Source of the DNA: an uncultured Cedecea sp.
Lineage (GTDB): Bacteria; Pseudomonadota; Gammaproteobacteria; Enterobacterales; Enterobacteriaceae
Reading direction: 5' to 3'
NCBI RefSeq assembly: GCF_947498825.1
Contig: NZ_CANMLV010000005.1
Coordinates: forward strand, 124,001 to 188,000
DNA: 64,000 bases
This document shows, piece after piece, positions 19,791 to 28,728 of this stretch (within the stretch, counting starts at the first letter, position 1; every line of letters starts with the position of its first letter). The translations under genes were made by a program, and so were the position numbers. The notes under the pieces were generated by a model. The model was not told the origin of the DNA and made no database searches. It was given only the letters and a program-made list of their open reading frames with translations.

Positions 19791-21241
19791 TGACCATGAT
19801 GCGGGATATTGTTGCGGGAATAGACTCATCGACCCAATCATGCACAGTGATGCTGCGTGATCTGAAAACAGGTGCTGTCGTTGCACAGGCAAGGGCGCCC
19901 CATCCACCTTCCACGCCACCTTGCAGTGAACAAAACCCGGAAGTCTGGTGGGAAGCATTGACGACTGCCTTGCATGAACTACGTGACTGGTGGCCTCGAA
20001 TTGCCGGACTTTCCGTTGGCGGCCAGGGGCATGGATTAGTGATCCTCGATAAAGATGATAATCCGCTACGTCCCGCAAAACTCTGGAATGATACCGAGTC
20101 AGCCCCCCAGGCTCGGGAATTATGCTGTCTATTATCCACTGAGCAGTGGGCAACACTAACCGGCTCGGTACCGGGCCCGGCGATGACTATTGCCAAACTC
20201 GCATGGACGGAAGAGCACTGTCCGGGATTACTCGCAGCCAGCCAGCGTATTATGCTGCCTTTTGACTATCTGGTGTACAAGCTCAGTGGAAGTTTTGTTA
20301 CTGAACGTGGCGGCGCATCAGGAACCGGTTATTTCAATCCTTTTGATAACAGCTGGCAGCCGCAACTGGCTGAACTGATTAATCCGGATATTGACTGGCT
20401 TGCGCGCTGGCCGACCATTATTCCCTCCAGCCAGCCGGCCGGAAAAGTGATTGCAGCAGCAGGATTTGAGCAATTAACCGGGGCGATTGTCGGTGTCGGT
20501 ACCGGGGACAACATGTCCGCGGCGTTGGGAATGAATTTGTTGCCAGGGGATATGGCTATCTCTATTGGCACCAGCGGCACGCTCTATGGCATTAGTCCGG
20601 AAGGTATTATCGATACCACCGGTACTATCAATGGCTACGCTGATGCAACGGGTCAGTTTATGCCGATGATAACGACGTTAAATGCAGCCAAAGTCACCGA
20701 TACCTTCCGCCGTATTTTACGCGTCACAACCGCTGAATTTGATGAAATGGCACTGACAGCCACACCCGGTTCCCATGGACTGACGCTACTTCCCTGGCTG
20801 GATGGCGAACGTACGCCAAATTTGCCGCATCAGACCGGGCAAATGCATGGCCTTCTGACCACTACCACAGCAAACGATATTGCCCGCGCCGCCATTGAAG
20901 GAGTGCTCTGCGGGCTGCTCTCTGGCGGTAAAAAACTCGCGGAACATCACTTTATCAGCGACGGTCGTTTGGTCATTACCGGGGGCGGCGCAAAGTCAAA
21001 AGCCTATTGTCAGATACTGGCCGACCTCACAGGTAAAACGGTCTATATCTCCTCTATTGGCGAAACAGCCGCCGCCGGTGCCGCAGTGCAGGCCGCCGCC
21101 GCGGTATTAAAATGTAGTAATGCCGAGATGGCTGAACGCTGGAGCTGTCCGCTGGAGGTGGTCGCAGAGCCACAGCATGATAGCCGACATGTCCTTGAAC
21201 ATTACCAGTTATGCGTCAACACCAGTTTGGGAGAATATTAA
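19790..21241 (+). CDS. FGGY-family carbohydrate kinase, xylulokinase-like
   Basis: 483-residue two-domain actin-fold kinase. N-terminal phosphate loop GIDSSTQSCTVML, substrate region GGQGHGLVILDKDDNPLRPAKLWND, catalytic aspartate in GVGTGDNMSAALG, GTSGTLYG, and the C-terminal ITGGGAKSKAYCQILADL adenosine motif. Resembles xylulokinases most, so a pentulose or related ketose is the likely substrate, phosphorylated after ABC import. TAATG overlaps link it to the isomerase gene before it and to the permease gene after it. Confidence 0.88.
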   Translation: MTMMRDIVAGIDSSTQSCTVMLRDLKTGAVVAQARAPHPPSTPPCSEQNPEVWWEALTTALHELRDWWPRIAGLSVGGQGHGLVILDKDDNPLRPAKLWNDTESAPQARELCCLLSTEQWATLTGSVPGPAMTIAKLAWTEEHCPGLLAASQRIMLPFDYLVYKLSGSFVTERGGASGTGYFNPFDNSWQPQLAELINPDIDWLARWPTIIPSSQPAGKVIAAAGFEQLTGAIVGVGTGDNMSAALGMNLLPGDMAISIGTSGTLYGISPEGIIDTTGTINGYADATGQFMPMITTLNAAKVTDTFRRILRVTTAEFDEMALTATPGSHGLTLLPWLDGERTPNLPHQTGQMHGLLTTTTANDIARAAIEGVLCGLLSGGKKLAEHHFISDGRLVITGGGAKSKAYCQILADLTGKTVYISSIGETAAAGAAVQAAAAVLKCSNAEMAERWSCPLEVVAEPQHDSRHVLEHYQLCVNTSLGEY

Positions 21242-22308
21242 TGAGCACTCAGGACAATACTAAACCCCGGACGAAACCTTTCAGGGTGCCTGCTGAAACA
21301 GGGATCGCTGTCGTCTTTATCCTGGTAATGATTGGCGGGTTTATTGCTTCACCCAATTTTTTAACCGTCTCGAATATTATGATCCTGCTTCTTAATGGCG
21401 CAGTGATCGCTTTTCTCTGTCTCGGGCAGTCGTTCGTATTACTGACTGGAGGAATCGATCTTTCCTGCGGCTCTATTGTCGCCATGACCTGCGTTGTCGC
21501 TGCACTACTAATGGAAAAATTTGGTATCTCCTGGCAATTAACTATCCCGATTGTACTCGCGGTAGGGGCGCTGACCGGTTTTGTTAATGGCTTAATTATT
21601 GAGCGAACCGGTGTTCCGCCGTTTATCGTGACCTTTGCCATGATGGGCGTTGCGGCCTCCATTCCACAAATTATTACCGGTGCTGAGTCCATTCGTGTGA
21701 CCCAGATTGGTTACAGCTTAATTGGTCAGTCAAAACCATTAGGTATCCCCTTCCCGGTTATTGCCTTGCTGATTGCCGTTGTGATTGCAGTTATTTTCTT
21801 ACGCCGCACCGTTACAGGTACGCACATCTATGCGGTGGGCGGTAATGCTGATGCAGCGCGACTTTCCGGGATCAGTATTCCACGCATTACACTGCTGGTG
21901 TATTCCATTTCAGGTCTGTGTGCTGCTTGTGGTGGTTTAATTTACGGTTCAAGACTGATGACCGGCTACCCGACCGCAGGTCGTGGCGATGAACTCTTCT
22001 TCTCTATTGCTGGTGCGGTGGTCGGTGGCGTCAGTCTGTTTGGCGGAACCGGGAGCATTATCGGCGCAATGATTGGTGCCATGCTCATCGCCGCCATCTC
22101 AAATTTAATGAATGTTATGAATGTCAGTGCCTACTGGCAGCCCCTGGTTATCGGTCTCATCATCCTGTTCGGTGTCACTTTCGATACGCTTCGTTCCTCT
22201 AGAAAACTGACACTACCCTGGTTGAAATCGAGGAAAACGCTTCACGCTGCACCCATAAAAAATGAAAACCAAAGTACCTTACAAGAAGGGGATTCACATG
22301 CAAAATAG
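21241..22308 (+). CDS. RbsC-type sugar ABC transporter permease
   Basis: 355 residues, polytopic. Typical features of the ribose/xylose permease family: CLGQSFVLLTGGIDLSCGSIVAM, TGVPPFIVTFAMMGV, TGTHIYAVGGNADAARLSGI, and IAGAVVGGVSLFGGTGSIIGAMIGA. The start ATG shares a base with the kinase stop. Its 3' end overlaps the binding-protein gene by 11 bases. Substrate probably a monosaccharide or pentitol used by the cluster. Confidence 0.9.
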   Translation: MSTQDNTKPRTKPFRVPAETGIAVVFILVMIGGFIASPNFLTVSNIMILLLNGAVIAFLCLGQSFVLLTGGIDLSCGSIVAMTCVVAALLMEKFGISWQLTIPIVLAVGALTGFVNGLIIERTGVPPFIVTFAMMGVAASIPQIITGAESIRVTQIGYSLIGQSKPLGIPFPVIALLIAVVIAVIFLRRTVTGTHIYAVGGNADAARLSGISIPRITLLVYSISGLCAACGGLIYGSRLMTGYPTAGRGDELFFSIAGAVVGGVSLFGGTGSIIGAMIGAMLIAAISNLMNVMNVSAYWQPLVIGLIILFGVTFDTLRSSRKLTLPWLKSRKTLHAAPIKNENQSTLQEGDSHAK

Positions 22309-23281
22309 TAAGAAGTTATCAGTCGGCATTTTAATTCTTGCCGCCATCACTGCGCTGTCCGGTTGCAACCGCGAGGAAGATAAGCAGGCCGTAAATGAAC
22401 CCGCCCAAAAAACGCTGGGAGTCACTTTGCCTAACTTAACTAATCCTTATTACGTGGCGATGAAAAAAAGTTTTGAGGATAGCGCAGCCGCTCAGGGCAT
22501 CAATGTGAAGATCTCTATTGCAGATAATGACGATGCTAAACAGCTTTCTCAGGTTGAAAGTTTTATTCAGCAGAAGGTTGATGCTGTCGCCGTAAACTGC
22601 GTTTCTTCCGGCCCTTGTGTGGCAGGTATCAATCAGCTTAATAAAGCCAATATCCCTGCTTTTACTATCAACTTATTACCTGATAGTGAAAGTATGAAAA
22701 TACAGAACGTCACTGTCGTACAAGGTGTACAAACAGATCAGCGTGAAGGTGGTCGTTTAATCGGTGAAGCGTTACTGAAAGAAATCGGCCCTGATGGCTC
22801 GGCCGTTATCGGTATTGTCGGTGAGCCAACCTCCGTTTCAGCCAATGCTCGTGATGATGGTTTTAAAGAGGCTCTGGCTGCGAATAAAAACGTTAAATTT
22901 GTTGCTCTGGTAAACGGTAAAGTTGAAGAGACCACCTCGCTGAAAGTGACTACCGAAATGCTGCAAGGTAACCCAGATATTACTGTCGTATTCTCTGATA
23001 CCGAACCGGCAGCGATCGGCGCATTAGCCGCAATTAATCAACTGGGTGCAAAAGATCGCGTCAAACTCTATAGCTTTGTTGATAAAGAAGGCGTTAAAGC
23101 GATTCAGGAAAATAGCGTGCTGAAAGCGGGCGCGATTCAAGAGCCAGTGAAACTGGCAGAGATACTCGTGGAAAGCGTTAAGAAGAGCCTGAACGGTGAA
23201 AAAGTCCCTCAAATGATCAATAACCCGCCGTTATTGGTTAATAAAGATAACGCCGCTGCCGTTATTGGCTCTGCTTATTAA
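22298..23281 (+). CDS. RbsB-type sugar-binding lipoprotein
   Basis: 327 residues from the ATG at 22298 (MQNSKKLSVG), preceded by AAGGGG. The signal sequence ends in the lipobox ALSGC, so it appears to be a lipoprotein; family members in enterobacteria are usually soluble periplasmic proteins. The body is a type I periplasmic-binding fold (LGVTLPNLTNPYYVAMKKSFEDSA; VDAVAVNCVSSGPCVAGINQL; GPDGSAVIGIVGEPTSVSANARDDGF). Delivers the sugar to the permease. Confidence 0.88.
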   Translation: MQNSKKLSVGILILAAITALSGCNREEDKQAVNEPAQKTLGVTLPNLTNPYYVAMKKSFEDSAAAQGINVKISIADNDDAKQLSQVESFIQQKVDAVAVNCVSSGPCVAGINQLNKANIPAFTINLLPDSESMKIQNVTVVQGVQTDQREGGRLIGEALLKEIGPDGSAVIGIVGEPTSVSANARDDGFKEALAANKNVKFVALVNGKVEETTSLKVTTEMLQGNPDITVVFSDTEPAAIGALAAINQLGAKDRVKLYSFVDKEGVKAIQENSVLKAGAIQEPVKLAEILVESVKKSLNGEKVPQMINNPPLLVNKDNAAAVIGSAY

Positions 23282-23292
23282 TATCTATTCCT

Positions 23293-23328
23293 AATAATTC
23301 AAGTTGCTATATGGCAGCTTGGATTATT
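23293..23328. repeat. Minimal ERIC-end hairpin inside the ABC operon
   Basis: AATAATTCAAGTTGCT faces AGCTTGGATTATT across a short loop. The left arm is the same as the end of the ERIC-type repeats in this window, so this looks like an ERIC element with its core deleted. It sits between the binding-protein and ATPase genes, where a hairpin could adjust relative mRNA levels. Confidence 0.6.
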
Positions 23329-23366
23329 CAGGATATTGGCTGCAATTCACCTGAGAAGATTGAAAG

Positions 23367-24875
23367 ATGAATTATATTGCTCAACAAATAAAAATCGGAT
23401 TTTCTGGTGTACAGGTTTTACATGGTGTTGATTTCTGTGTCGAACCTGGCACTATCCATGGTTTGTTTGGCCATAATGGTGCGGGAAAATCGACATTATT
23501 AAAAATTCTCGCGGGGGTTAATACACCAGACAGCGGGGAGCTTTTAATCGGTGATGTACCTGTTCATCTTTCCTCTCCCAGGGATGCATTAAATCAGCGT
23601 ATTGCCTGTGTTTATCAAGAGCTCAGACTGATCCCGGGCATGAGTGTCTGGCAAAATCTCTTTCTTGGACGAGAGTTAAGAAAAGCAGGGGGATTTTTAG
23701 ATGAAAAAGGCATGATAGCCCATACAGAAGCCGTTCTGACGGAATATCAGCTTAATTTTCTCCCGACCACTCTGGTGAAAGAGCTTTCTCATCCCGATAA
23801 ACAGATGCTGGAAGTCGTCACTAACCTTGATCGCGATGCCCGTTTTCTTTTTCTGGATGAACCCACCACGGCTCTGGAAGGCGCTCAGGCTGAAGACTTA
23901 TTAAATGCCGTTCAGCGCATTGCGAAAGCAAAAAATATTGGCATCGTTTTAGTCTCTCATAAACTGGATGAAGTGCTCCGTGTCTGTGATAAAGCAACGG
24001 TAATGTGTGGGGGGAAAGTCATTTATAGCGCAGATAAACTCACGCTCAGTAAAGCGGCAATCGTTGAGGCCATTGTCGGTAATGCTGCCGTTTATGAACA
24101 GTCAGCTAATCGGCGTGAGATTATTCGTGGTGCCCAGACACGCCCGTGGCTGGCAATTGAAAATCTAAAAACTGACCGCCTGAAAAATATTAACTTACAG
24201 GCTTTCCGCGGCGAAATTTTAGGTGTCTATGGGTTAGTCGGAGCGGGCAGAACCCGTTTATGTCGTACCCTGTTTGGCCTTGAAACCGTGGTGAGTGGCA
24301 ATATTCAGCTTTCTCATAAGAGTTATCATCCCAGCTCCCCTGCTAAAGCAATACAGTCAGGTATTGCCTATCTGACTGAAGAGCGCAAAAAAGATGGTTT
24401 TATTCCTTTAATGTCTAGCTTTGCCAATGCCACCTTGCCGATTTTAAAGCGTTTTCGTCACTTTGGCTGGGTAAATCATGATGCAGCCGAGAACTCTGCT
24501 TCAGCCCTGTTAGCAAAAATGAATACTTTAGGAAACTTACACGGACCGATTCGTTCACTTTCGGGCGGTAACCAACAAAAGGTATTGCTGGCCAGGGTCA
24601 TCGCTCAAAATGCGACTTTGGTGCTACTCGATGAACCGACCAAAGGAGTCGATATCGGAGCCAAAGCCGATATCTATAAAATAATTTATCAGCTAGCTGA
24701 AAGTGGTTGTTGTGTAGTAATGGTTTCCAGCGAAGAAGAAGAATTATTAGATGTCGCTGATAACATAACGGTCTTTCGCAATGGCGAATGTGATGGCAGT
24801 GTTATTCCTGCACACAATCTTACTCCAGCTGATTTACGTAAGGCCGCCTGGGAAAATGAGGAGGCAACAGTATGA
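23367..24875 (+). CDS. RbsA-type double ATPase of sugar ABC transporter
   Basis: 502 residues with two fused ABC domains. Domain 1: Walker A GHNGAGKST (35-43), Walker B FLFLDEPTTAL, but its signature reads LSHPDKQMLEV instead of LSxGxQQ. Domain 2: degenerate Walker A (GLVGAGRTR), normal for this family, with signature LSGGNQQKV and Walker B LVLLDEPTKGVDIG. Energises the sugar importer. The altered first signature is unusual and may affect ATP hydrolysis. Overlaps the epimerase gene by 4 bases (ATGA). Confidence 0.9.
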   Translation: MNYIAQQIKIGFSGVQVLHGVDFCVEPGTIHGLFGHNGAGKSTLLKILAGVNTPDSGELLIGDVPVHLSSPRDALNQRIACVYQELRLIPGMSVWQNLFLGRELRKAGGFLDEKGMIAHTEAVLTEYQLNFLPTTLVKELSHPDKQMLEVVTNLDRDARFLFLDEPTTALEGAQAEDLLNAVQRIAKAKNIGIVLVSHKLDEVLRVCDKATVMCGGKVIYSADKLTLSKAAIVEAIVGNAAVYEQSANRREIIRGAQTRPWLAIENLKTDRLKNINLQAFRGEILGVYGLVGAGRTRLCRTLFGLETVVSGNIQLSHKSYHPSSPAKAIQSGIAYLTEERKKDGFIPLMSSFANATLPILKRFRHFGWVNHDAAENSASALLAKMNTLGNLHGPIRSLSGGNQQKVLLARVIAQNATLVLLDEPTKGVDIGAKADIYKIIYQLAESGCCVVMVSSEEEELLDVADNITVFRNGECDGSVIPAHNLTPADLRKAAWENEEATV

Positions 24876-25444
24876 ATATTTCAGCCAGTGTTTATGCAGC
24901 AGATCCGCTGAATATTGAGCGCGATATTCAAACCGTAATATCAACCATAGATTCACTGCATTTTGATGTTATGGATGGTCATTTTACTCAGGCCTACGGA
25001 CTCAATATTTCATTATTTTCTCGTTTAAAAACATTTACCAGCAAGCCTATTGATGTCCATCTTATGGTGAACAATCCGGAAGTGTGGGCGGAAAAATTCG
25101 CTGCTTTAGGTGCTCGCTGGGTCGCGTTTCATCCTGAGTCTTGTCATCATCCTGAGGCACTGATTCAGGCGATACAAAATAGTGGATCTAAAGCCTATCT
25201 CGCTTTTGGTTTAAACAATCAACCGCATGATTATAAACATTTATTTTCTAGTATAGACGGGGTTCTTATTTTAAGCGCTCCTGCAGGTGGTGGGGAATTT
25301 GATGTCACTGCTCTGGATAAAATCGCCCAGATCCCCGCCAACTTACCTATCGCTTTTGATGGCAAAATCACCCCAGCCCGCCTTCCCGACTTACGTAAAA
25401 ATAACGGTGACTTAGCGATTATGGGAGCGGCCATGTGGCCATAA
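24872..25444 (+). CDS. Ribulose-phosphate 3-epimerase family protein, short
   Basis: 190-residue TIM-barrel protein, shorter than the usual about 220 residues. Metal-ligand pattern of the family is kept: H30, D32 (LHFDVMDGHF), H63 (DVHLMV) and D163 (IAFDGKI). The phosphate loop PGFGGQ of standard RPE is replaced by APAGGGEFD, and the barrel ends soon after GAAMWP, so the C-terminal helix is missing. It probably epimerises a ketose phosphate other than the housekeeping substrate, like AlsE. Last gene of the operon, coupled to the ATPase gene by ATGA. Confidence 0.82.
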   Translation: MNISASVYAADPLNIERDIQTVISTIDSLHFDVMDGHFTQAYGLNISLFSRLKTFTSKPIDVHLMVNNPEVWAEKFAALGARWVAFHPESCHHPEALIQAIQNSGSKAYLAFGLNNQPHDYKHLFSSIDGVLILSAPAGGGEFDVTALDKIAQIPANLPIAFDGKITPARLPDLRKNNGDLAIMGAAMWP

Positions 25445-25724
25445 AACGAACAAAAATGGCAGGCGGATTTTAATTTTATGGTAAGCGGTCATATGTATAT
25501 TTGATATTTATTAAACATACATCCAGCAATAATAAAATATTACTGGCGCCATTAAGACGCATGTTTTAATAATCCAAGAATTTATTTTTACATTCCCTCT
25601 TACTTTTTCAATACGCCTCATGGTAAAACTAACAGCAATCAGAATTTAATTATCATGATTTCTGAAGGCTCCCAGTTTATTAGAGAGAAAACGTAGAACA
25701 TCCAAAAAACTGAAAACACTCTAT

Positions 25725-25822
25725 ATATACCTTGAATAATTCAAATTGCTTGTAAGCGCTAAGTTCAGGCAGTCGATGAGCACAGATAAACAGGTATCAG
25801 CAACTTGAAGTATGACGGGTAT
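25725..25822. repeat. ERIC-type repeat, shortened core
   Basis: Left end TATACCTTGAATAATTCAAATTGC, here given in parts as TATACCTTGAATAATT and CAAATTGC; right end CAACTTGAAGTATGACGGGT. Core GATGAGCACAGATAAAC then a deletion compared with other copies. Fills most of the gap between the epimerase and hydrolase genes; the rest of 25445-25724 shows no gene. Confidence 0.8.
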
Positions 25823-25847
25823 AACCATATATACACGGAGGTATTAT

Positions 25848-27314
25848 ATGTCGATTCGAGTCATTAGACGTTGGACTATACGAATTGTATTACTGATCGT
25901 TGTCATGCTGCTTACTCTGCTGGTAATAAGAATCTATGATACACAGCGAGGACCAAAACTCGAGCTCTGGCATACCTTTGTTCCAGATGATATGGACGCA
26001 GCTGAAATCGATAAATCCGATTGGACCGATTATCTGAAAGCGGAAAAAAAACTTTTCGATGAAGTCAAAACCAATGTCACCGACAAGCTAAATCCTGAAG
26101 CCCGGATCCCATCGAACCGTTATTATTCAGGTAGCGATATTTATCCCCCTCATTTTAGTACCGACTGGAATCGTTCTTATATTCTTCATCCCAAGGGAGC
26201 ACCAAAAGGTGCTGTTGTCTTACTTCATGGACTGACGGATACCCCTTATAGCTTGCGTCATATCGCACAGAATTATAGAGAGCATGGTTATATCGCGATT
26301 GGTATTCGCTTACCTGCACACGGCACCGTTCCCGGAGCATTAACGGATGTGAAATGGCAGGATTGGTTAGCTGCGACACGTCTTGCTGTTCGTCAAGCAA
26401 GGATCCTTGCAGGTAGTAGTTTACCGCTGCATATTGTGGGTTTCTCAAATGGCGGTGCGCTGGCGATGAAGTATACTCTGGACTCGCTGGAAAACCCGAG
26501 GCTGGCGAAACCCGATCGCGTGATTCTGATATCACCCATGATTGGTGTCACAAGCTTTGCACGTTTTGCTGGTGTTGCAGGCTGGCCTGCTGTCTTTCCC
26601 GCTTTTGCTAAATCAGCCTGGCTTGGCATCGTACCCGAATTTAATCCCTTTAAATATAATTCATTCCCGGTGAATGGCGGACGGCAGTCTTATCTTTTGA
26701 CCGCCGCGTTACAGCAACAAATTTCCCGAGATTCCAGAAATAACCGACTTGATGAGCTGCCCCCTATTTTAACCTTCCAGTCATTAATGGACTCAACCGT
26801 GAGTACTCGGGCGGTCGTTACTGCCCTGTATAACCACTTACCGAAAAATAACAGTGAAGTTGTATTATTCGATTTAAATCATGCCGCTAATATCGGTCTT
26901 TTACTGAGGACCTCTTCTTATACCGCGTTAACCCGTTTATTACCGCCACCGCCGCGAAATTACAGTGTGACTATCGTTACCAACGTTTCACCAGAAAGTG
27001 GTGAAACTGTGGCGTTAACGACGCTGGCAGGTCAGGTCAACGAAACCGTTACCCCAACAGGATTAGCCTATCCACCAGATATTTTCTCTTTATCCCATGT
27101 AGCCTTACCCTTCCCGATGAGTGATTCACTCTATGGTCGCTATCCCGAAAAGCCCGATCAGTACGGTGCCAGCCTGGGAACCATTACCGCCCGTGGCGAA
27201 CGTTCAGTATTGAGCGTGGGCATGGACTCCTTGATGCGTATTTCATCAAACCCATTCTATTCGTATATGCTGCAACGTATTGATGACAAAATAGAAAACT
27301 CAAATAAGCAATAA
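25848..27314 (+). CDS. Membrane-anchored alpha/beta hydrolase (lysophospholipase/monoacylglycerol-lipase-like)
   Basis: 488 residues from the ATG at 25848, which has GGAGG 9 bases upstream; the open frame begins earlier inside the ERIC repeat. One N-terminal membrane segment (residues 10-29) probably anchors it to the inner membrane with the rest in the periplasm. Catalytic triad candidates: S200 in GFSNGG, D315 in LMDSTVS, H345 in LNHAANIG; oxyanion region LLHGLTDTPYS at 125-135. The roughly 140-residue C-terminal tail after the triad is not part of the usual hydrolase core. Natural substrate unknown. Monocistronic. Confidence 0.85.
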   Translation: MSIRVIRRWTIRIVLLIVVMLLTLLVIRIYDTQRGPKLELWHTFVPDDMDAAEIDKSDWTDYLKAEKKLFDEVKTNVTDKLNPEARIPSNRYYSGSDIYPPHFSTDWNRSYILHPKGAPKGAVVLLHGLTDTPYSLRHIAQNYREHGYIAIGIRLPAHGTVPGALTDVKWQDWLAATRLAVRQARILAGSSLPLHIVGFSNGGALAMKYTLDSLENPRLAKPDRVILISPMIGVTSFARFAGVAGWPAVFPAFAKSAWLGIVPEFNPFKYNSFPVNGGRQSYLLTAALQQQISRDSRNNRLDELPPILTFQSLMDSTVSTRAVVTALYNHLPKNNSEVVLFDLNHAANIGLLLRTSSYTALTRLLPPPPRNYSVTIVTNVSPESGETVALTTLAGQVNETVTPTGLAYPPDIFSLSHVALPFPMSDSLYGRYPEKPDQYGASLGTITARGERSVLSVGMDSLMRISSNPFYSYMLQRIDDKIENSNKQ

Positions 27315-27318
27315 GCCT

Positions 27319-27481
27319 GTAGCTGGAGTAATTCACGTTGCCTGCAGGTATTAAGGGAAACCTACGATAAACATAGATACGCTATGTAATTCGATGGGTA
27401 GAACTGAACTCTCAGGCAACGGCAATACGCCATACTCCAGCATTGCAACCCCTGAGTAATTTGAGGTATGACGGGTATATC
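27319..27481. repeat. Diverged, composite ERIC-type repeat
   Basis: GCTGGAGTAATTCACGTTGCC and its mirrored partner GGCAACGGCAATACG...TACTCCAGC enclose the core ACATAGATACGCTATG. A second right end (TTTGAGGTATGACGGGTATAT) follows at 27461-27481, as if two elements had recombined. Immediately downstream of the hydrolase gene. Confidence 0.7.
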
Positions 27482-27693
27482 CACCTTGAGATATATCAGT
27501 ACATGATAGGAAGCGACCGTCATTTACTATGGCAGATCACAGAGTGTATCTCTGCTCTTTACTGGGCTTGTTCTGACTCAATACTCGCCACCACAGGGTT
27601 AGAGCAGAATATTTATCAGCAAAAACTGGCCATCGAAAAAAACAGCTTCATAATTTTCTTAATTTAGATGACGCATTTCATTAACAAATATCG

Positions 27694-27885
27694 ATGATGG
27701 CTGAATATACACTCACATGGAGTACGATAGAAAATATTAAGGTTAACGTTGACCGCGTACGATTTATGAGCCTGGAACAAACGTCTCCTCTCCATGGCCT
27801 GTATCAACAGCATCTGGATATTTTCTCAGCTATTCAGCAGCCCCGCTTTTATCCACAGGTCCCCATTAATCTCTTACCGCGCTAA
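27694..27885 (+). CDS. Unidentified short ORF upstream of chuY-like gene, possibly degraded
   Basis: 63 residues (MMAEYTLTWSTIENIKVNV...FYPQVPINLLPR) with a protein-like composition but no family that I recognise. After its TAA at 27883-27885 the same frame stays open for 36 codons (VLLSTPSELWSEKTLYVA...GDEEK) and runs straight into the ATG of the next gene. This could be a pseudogene with a nonsense mutation, or chance. No strong ribosome site is seen before 27694. Confidence 0.3.
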   Translation: MMAEYTLTWSTIENIKVNVDRVRFMSLEQTSPLHGLYQQHLDIFSAIQQPRFYPQVPINLLPR

Positions 27886-27993
27886 GTTCTGCTGTCAACG
27901 CCATCCGAGCTGTGGTCAGAAAAAACATTATATGTTGCACGACTTCCTCAGTTACGCGATGCTGTCATTAACAACGGTGATGAGGAGAAGTGC

Positions 27994-28617
27994 ATGACGC
28001 CTTGGTTAATTTTTGGTGCCGGTGGTAAAGGTGTGGGCCTGCTAACGACTTTACAGGCGCTAAAGGCATCTCAACCGGTTATCGCCGTTGTCAGAAAGGA
28101 AGAGGCCGCCCGCTATCTGCGTGAGCAAGGTGCAACGGTTTTGGTAGGTGATGCCTGTGATGAAGACCTGGTGGCCGAGGCCTGTCAGTTGGCAGGGACA
28201 GAAGCAACCGTTATCTCAACCATGGGGGGATCCCAGGACTACCTGGCTCACCGCACTGTGATTAACGCGGCCGAGCAAGCCGGGATCTCACGTATGCTGT
28301 TAGTCACGTCTCTTGGCTGCGGGGATAGCTGGGCTTATCTTTCCCCTCGTTATAAAGCCGGATTTGGTCAGGCCGTTCGGGAAAAATCGCTTGCTGAAAG
28401 CTGGTTACAAACTAGCACCCTGGATTTTGCAATTCTCCGTCCCGGAGGTCTGCTCCATGGCGAGCCGACAGGTAAGGCGCAACTTTCTCAAGCAGATGAC
28501 GTGCATGGCCTGGTGATGCGTGCGGATGTGGCCGCAGAAGTGGTTAAACTCGCCAAGAGCCCGGCGCTGAATGGCCAAATCTACAGCATTGTTGAACCTA
28601 ATCTGAAACCTGCATAA
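27994..28617 (+). CDS. chuY: ChuY-like NAD(P)H-dependent anaerobilin reductase
   Basis: 207 residues, the same length as E. coli ChuY as remembered. Rossmann start MTPWLIFGAGGKGVGLLTTL, then STMGGSQDYLAHRTVI, TSLGCGDSWAYLS and ILRPGGLL. ChuY reduces the linear tetrapyrrole (anaerobilin) made from heme by the radical-SAM enzyme ChuW under anaerobic conditions. A ribosome site GAGGAG precedes the ATG. No chuW, chuX, receptor or heme ABC genes are adjacent, so here the gene is separated from its usual cluster. Confidence 0.82.
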   Translation: MTPWLIFGAGGKGVGLLTTLQALKASQPVIAVVRKEEAARYLREQGATVLVGDACDEDLVAEACQLAGTEATVISTMGGSQDYLAHRTVINAAEQAGISRMLLVTSLGCGDSWAYLSPRYKAGFGQAVREKSLAESWLQTSTLDFAILRPGGLLHGEPTGKAQLSQADDVHGLVMRADVAAEVVKLAKSPALNGQIYSIVEPNLKPA

Positions 28618-28728
28618 GCAACGAAAAAATTTAGCATTTCTGGCGATACGGTCGATATCCACTTCCCTGGTAGCCGATATCAGGGTAATGATTAATAGTT
28701 CCCCTTAGCAAAGAAGGCAAATTATCTT

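Noticed and set aside
27443-27667. 74-codon frame after the hydrolase gene
   Set aside because: Begins inside the composite ERIC repeat and has no ribosome site or recognisable motif.
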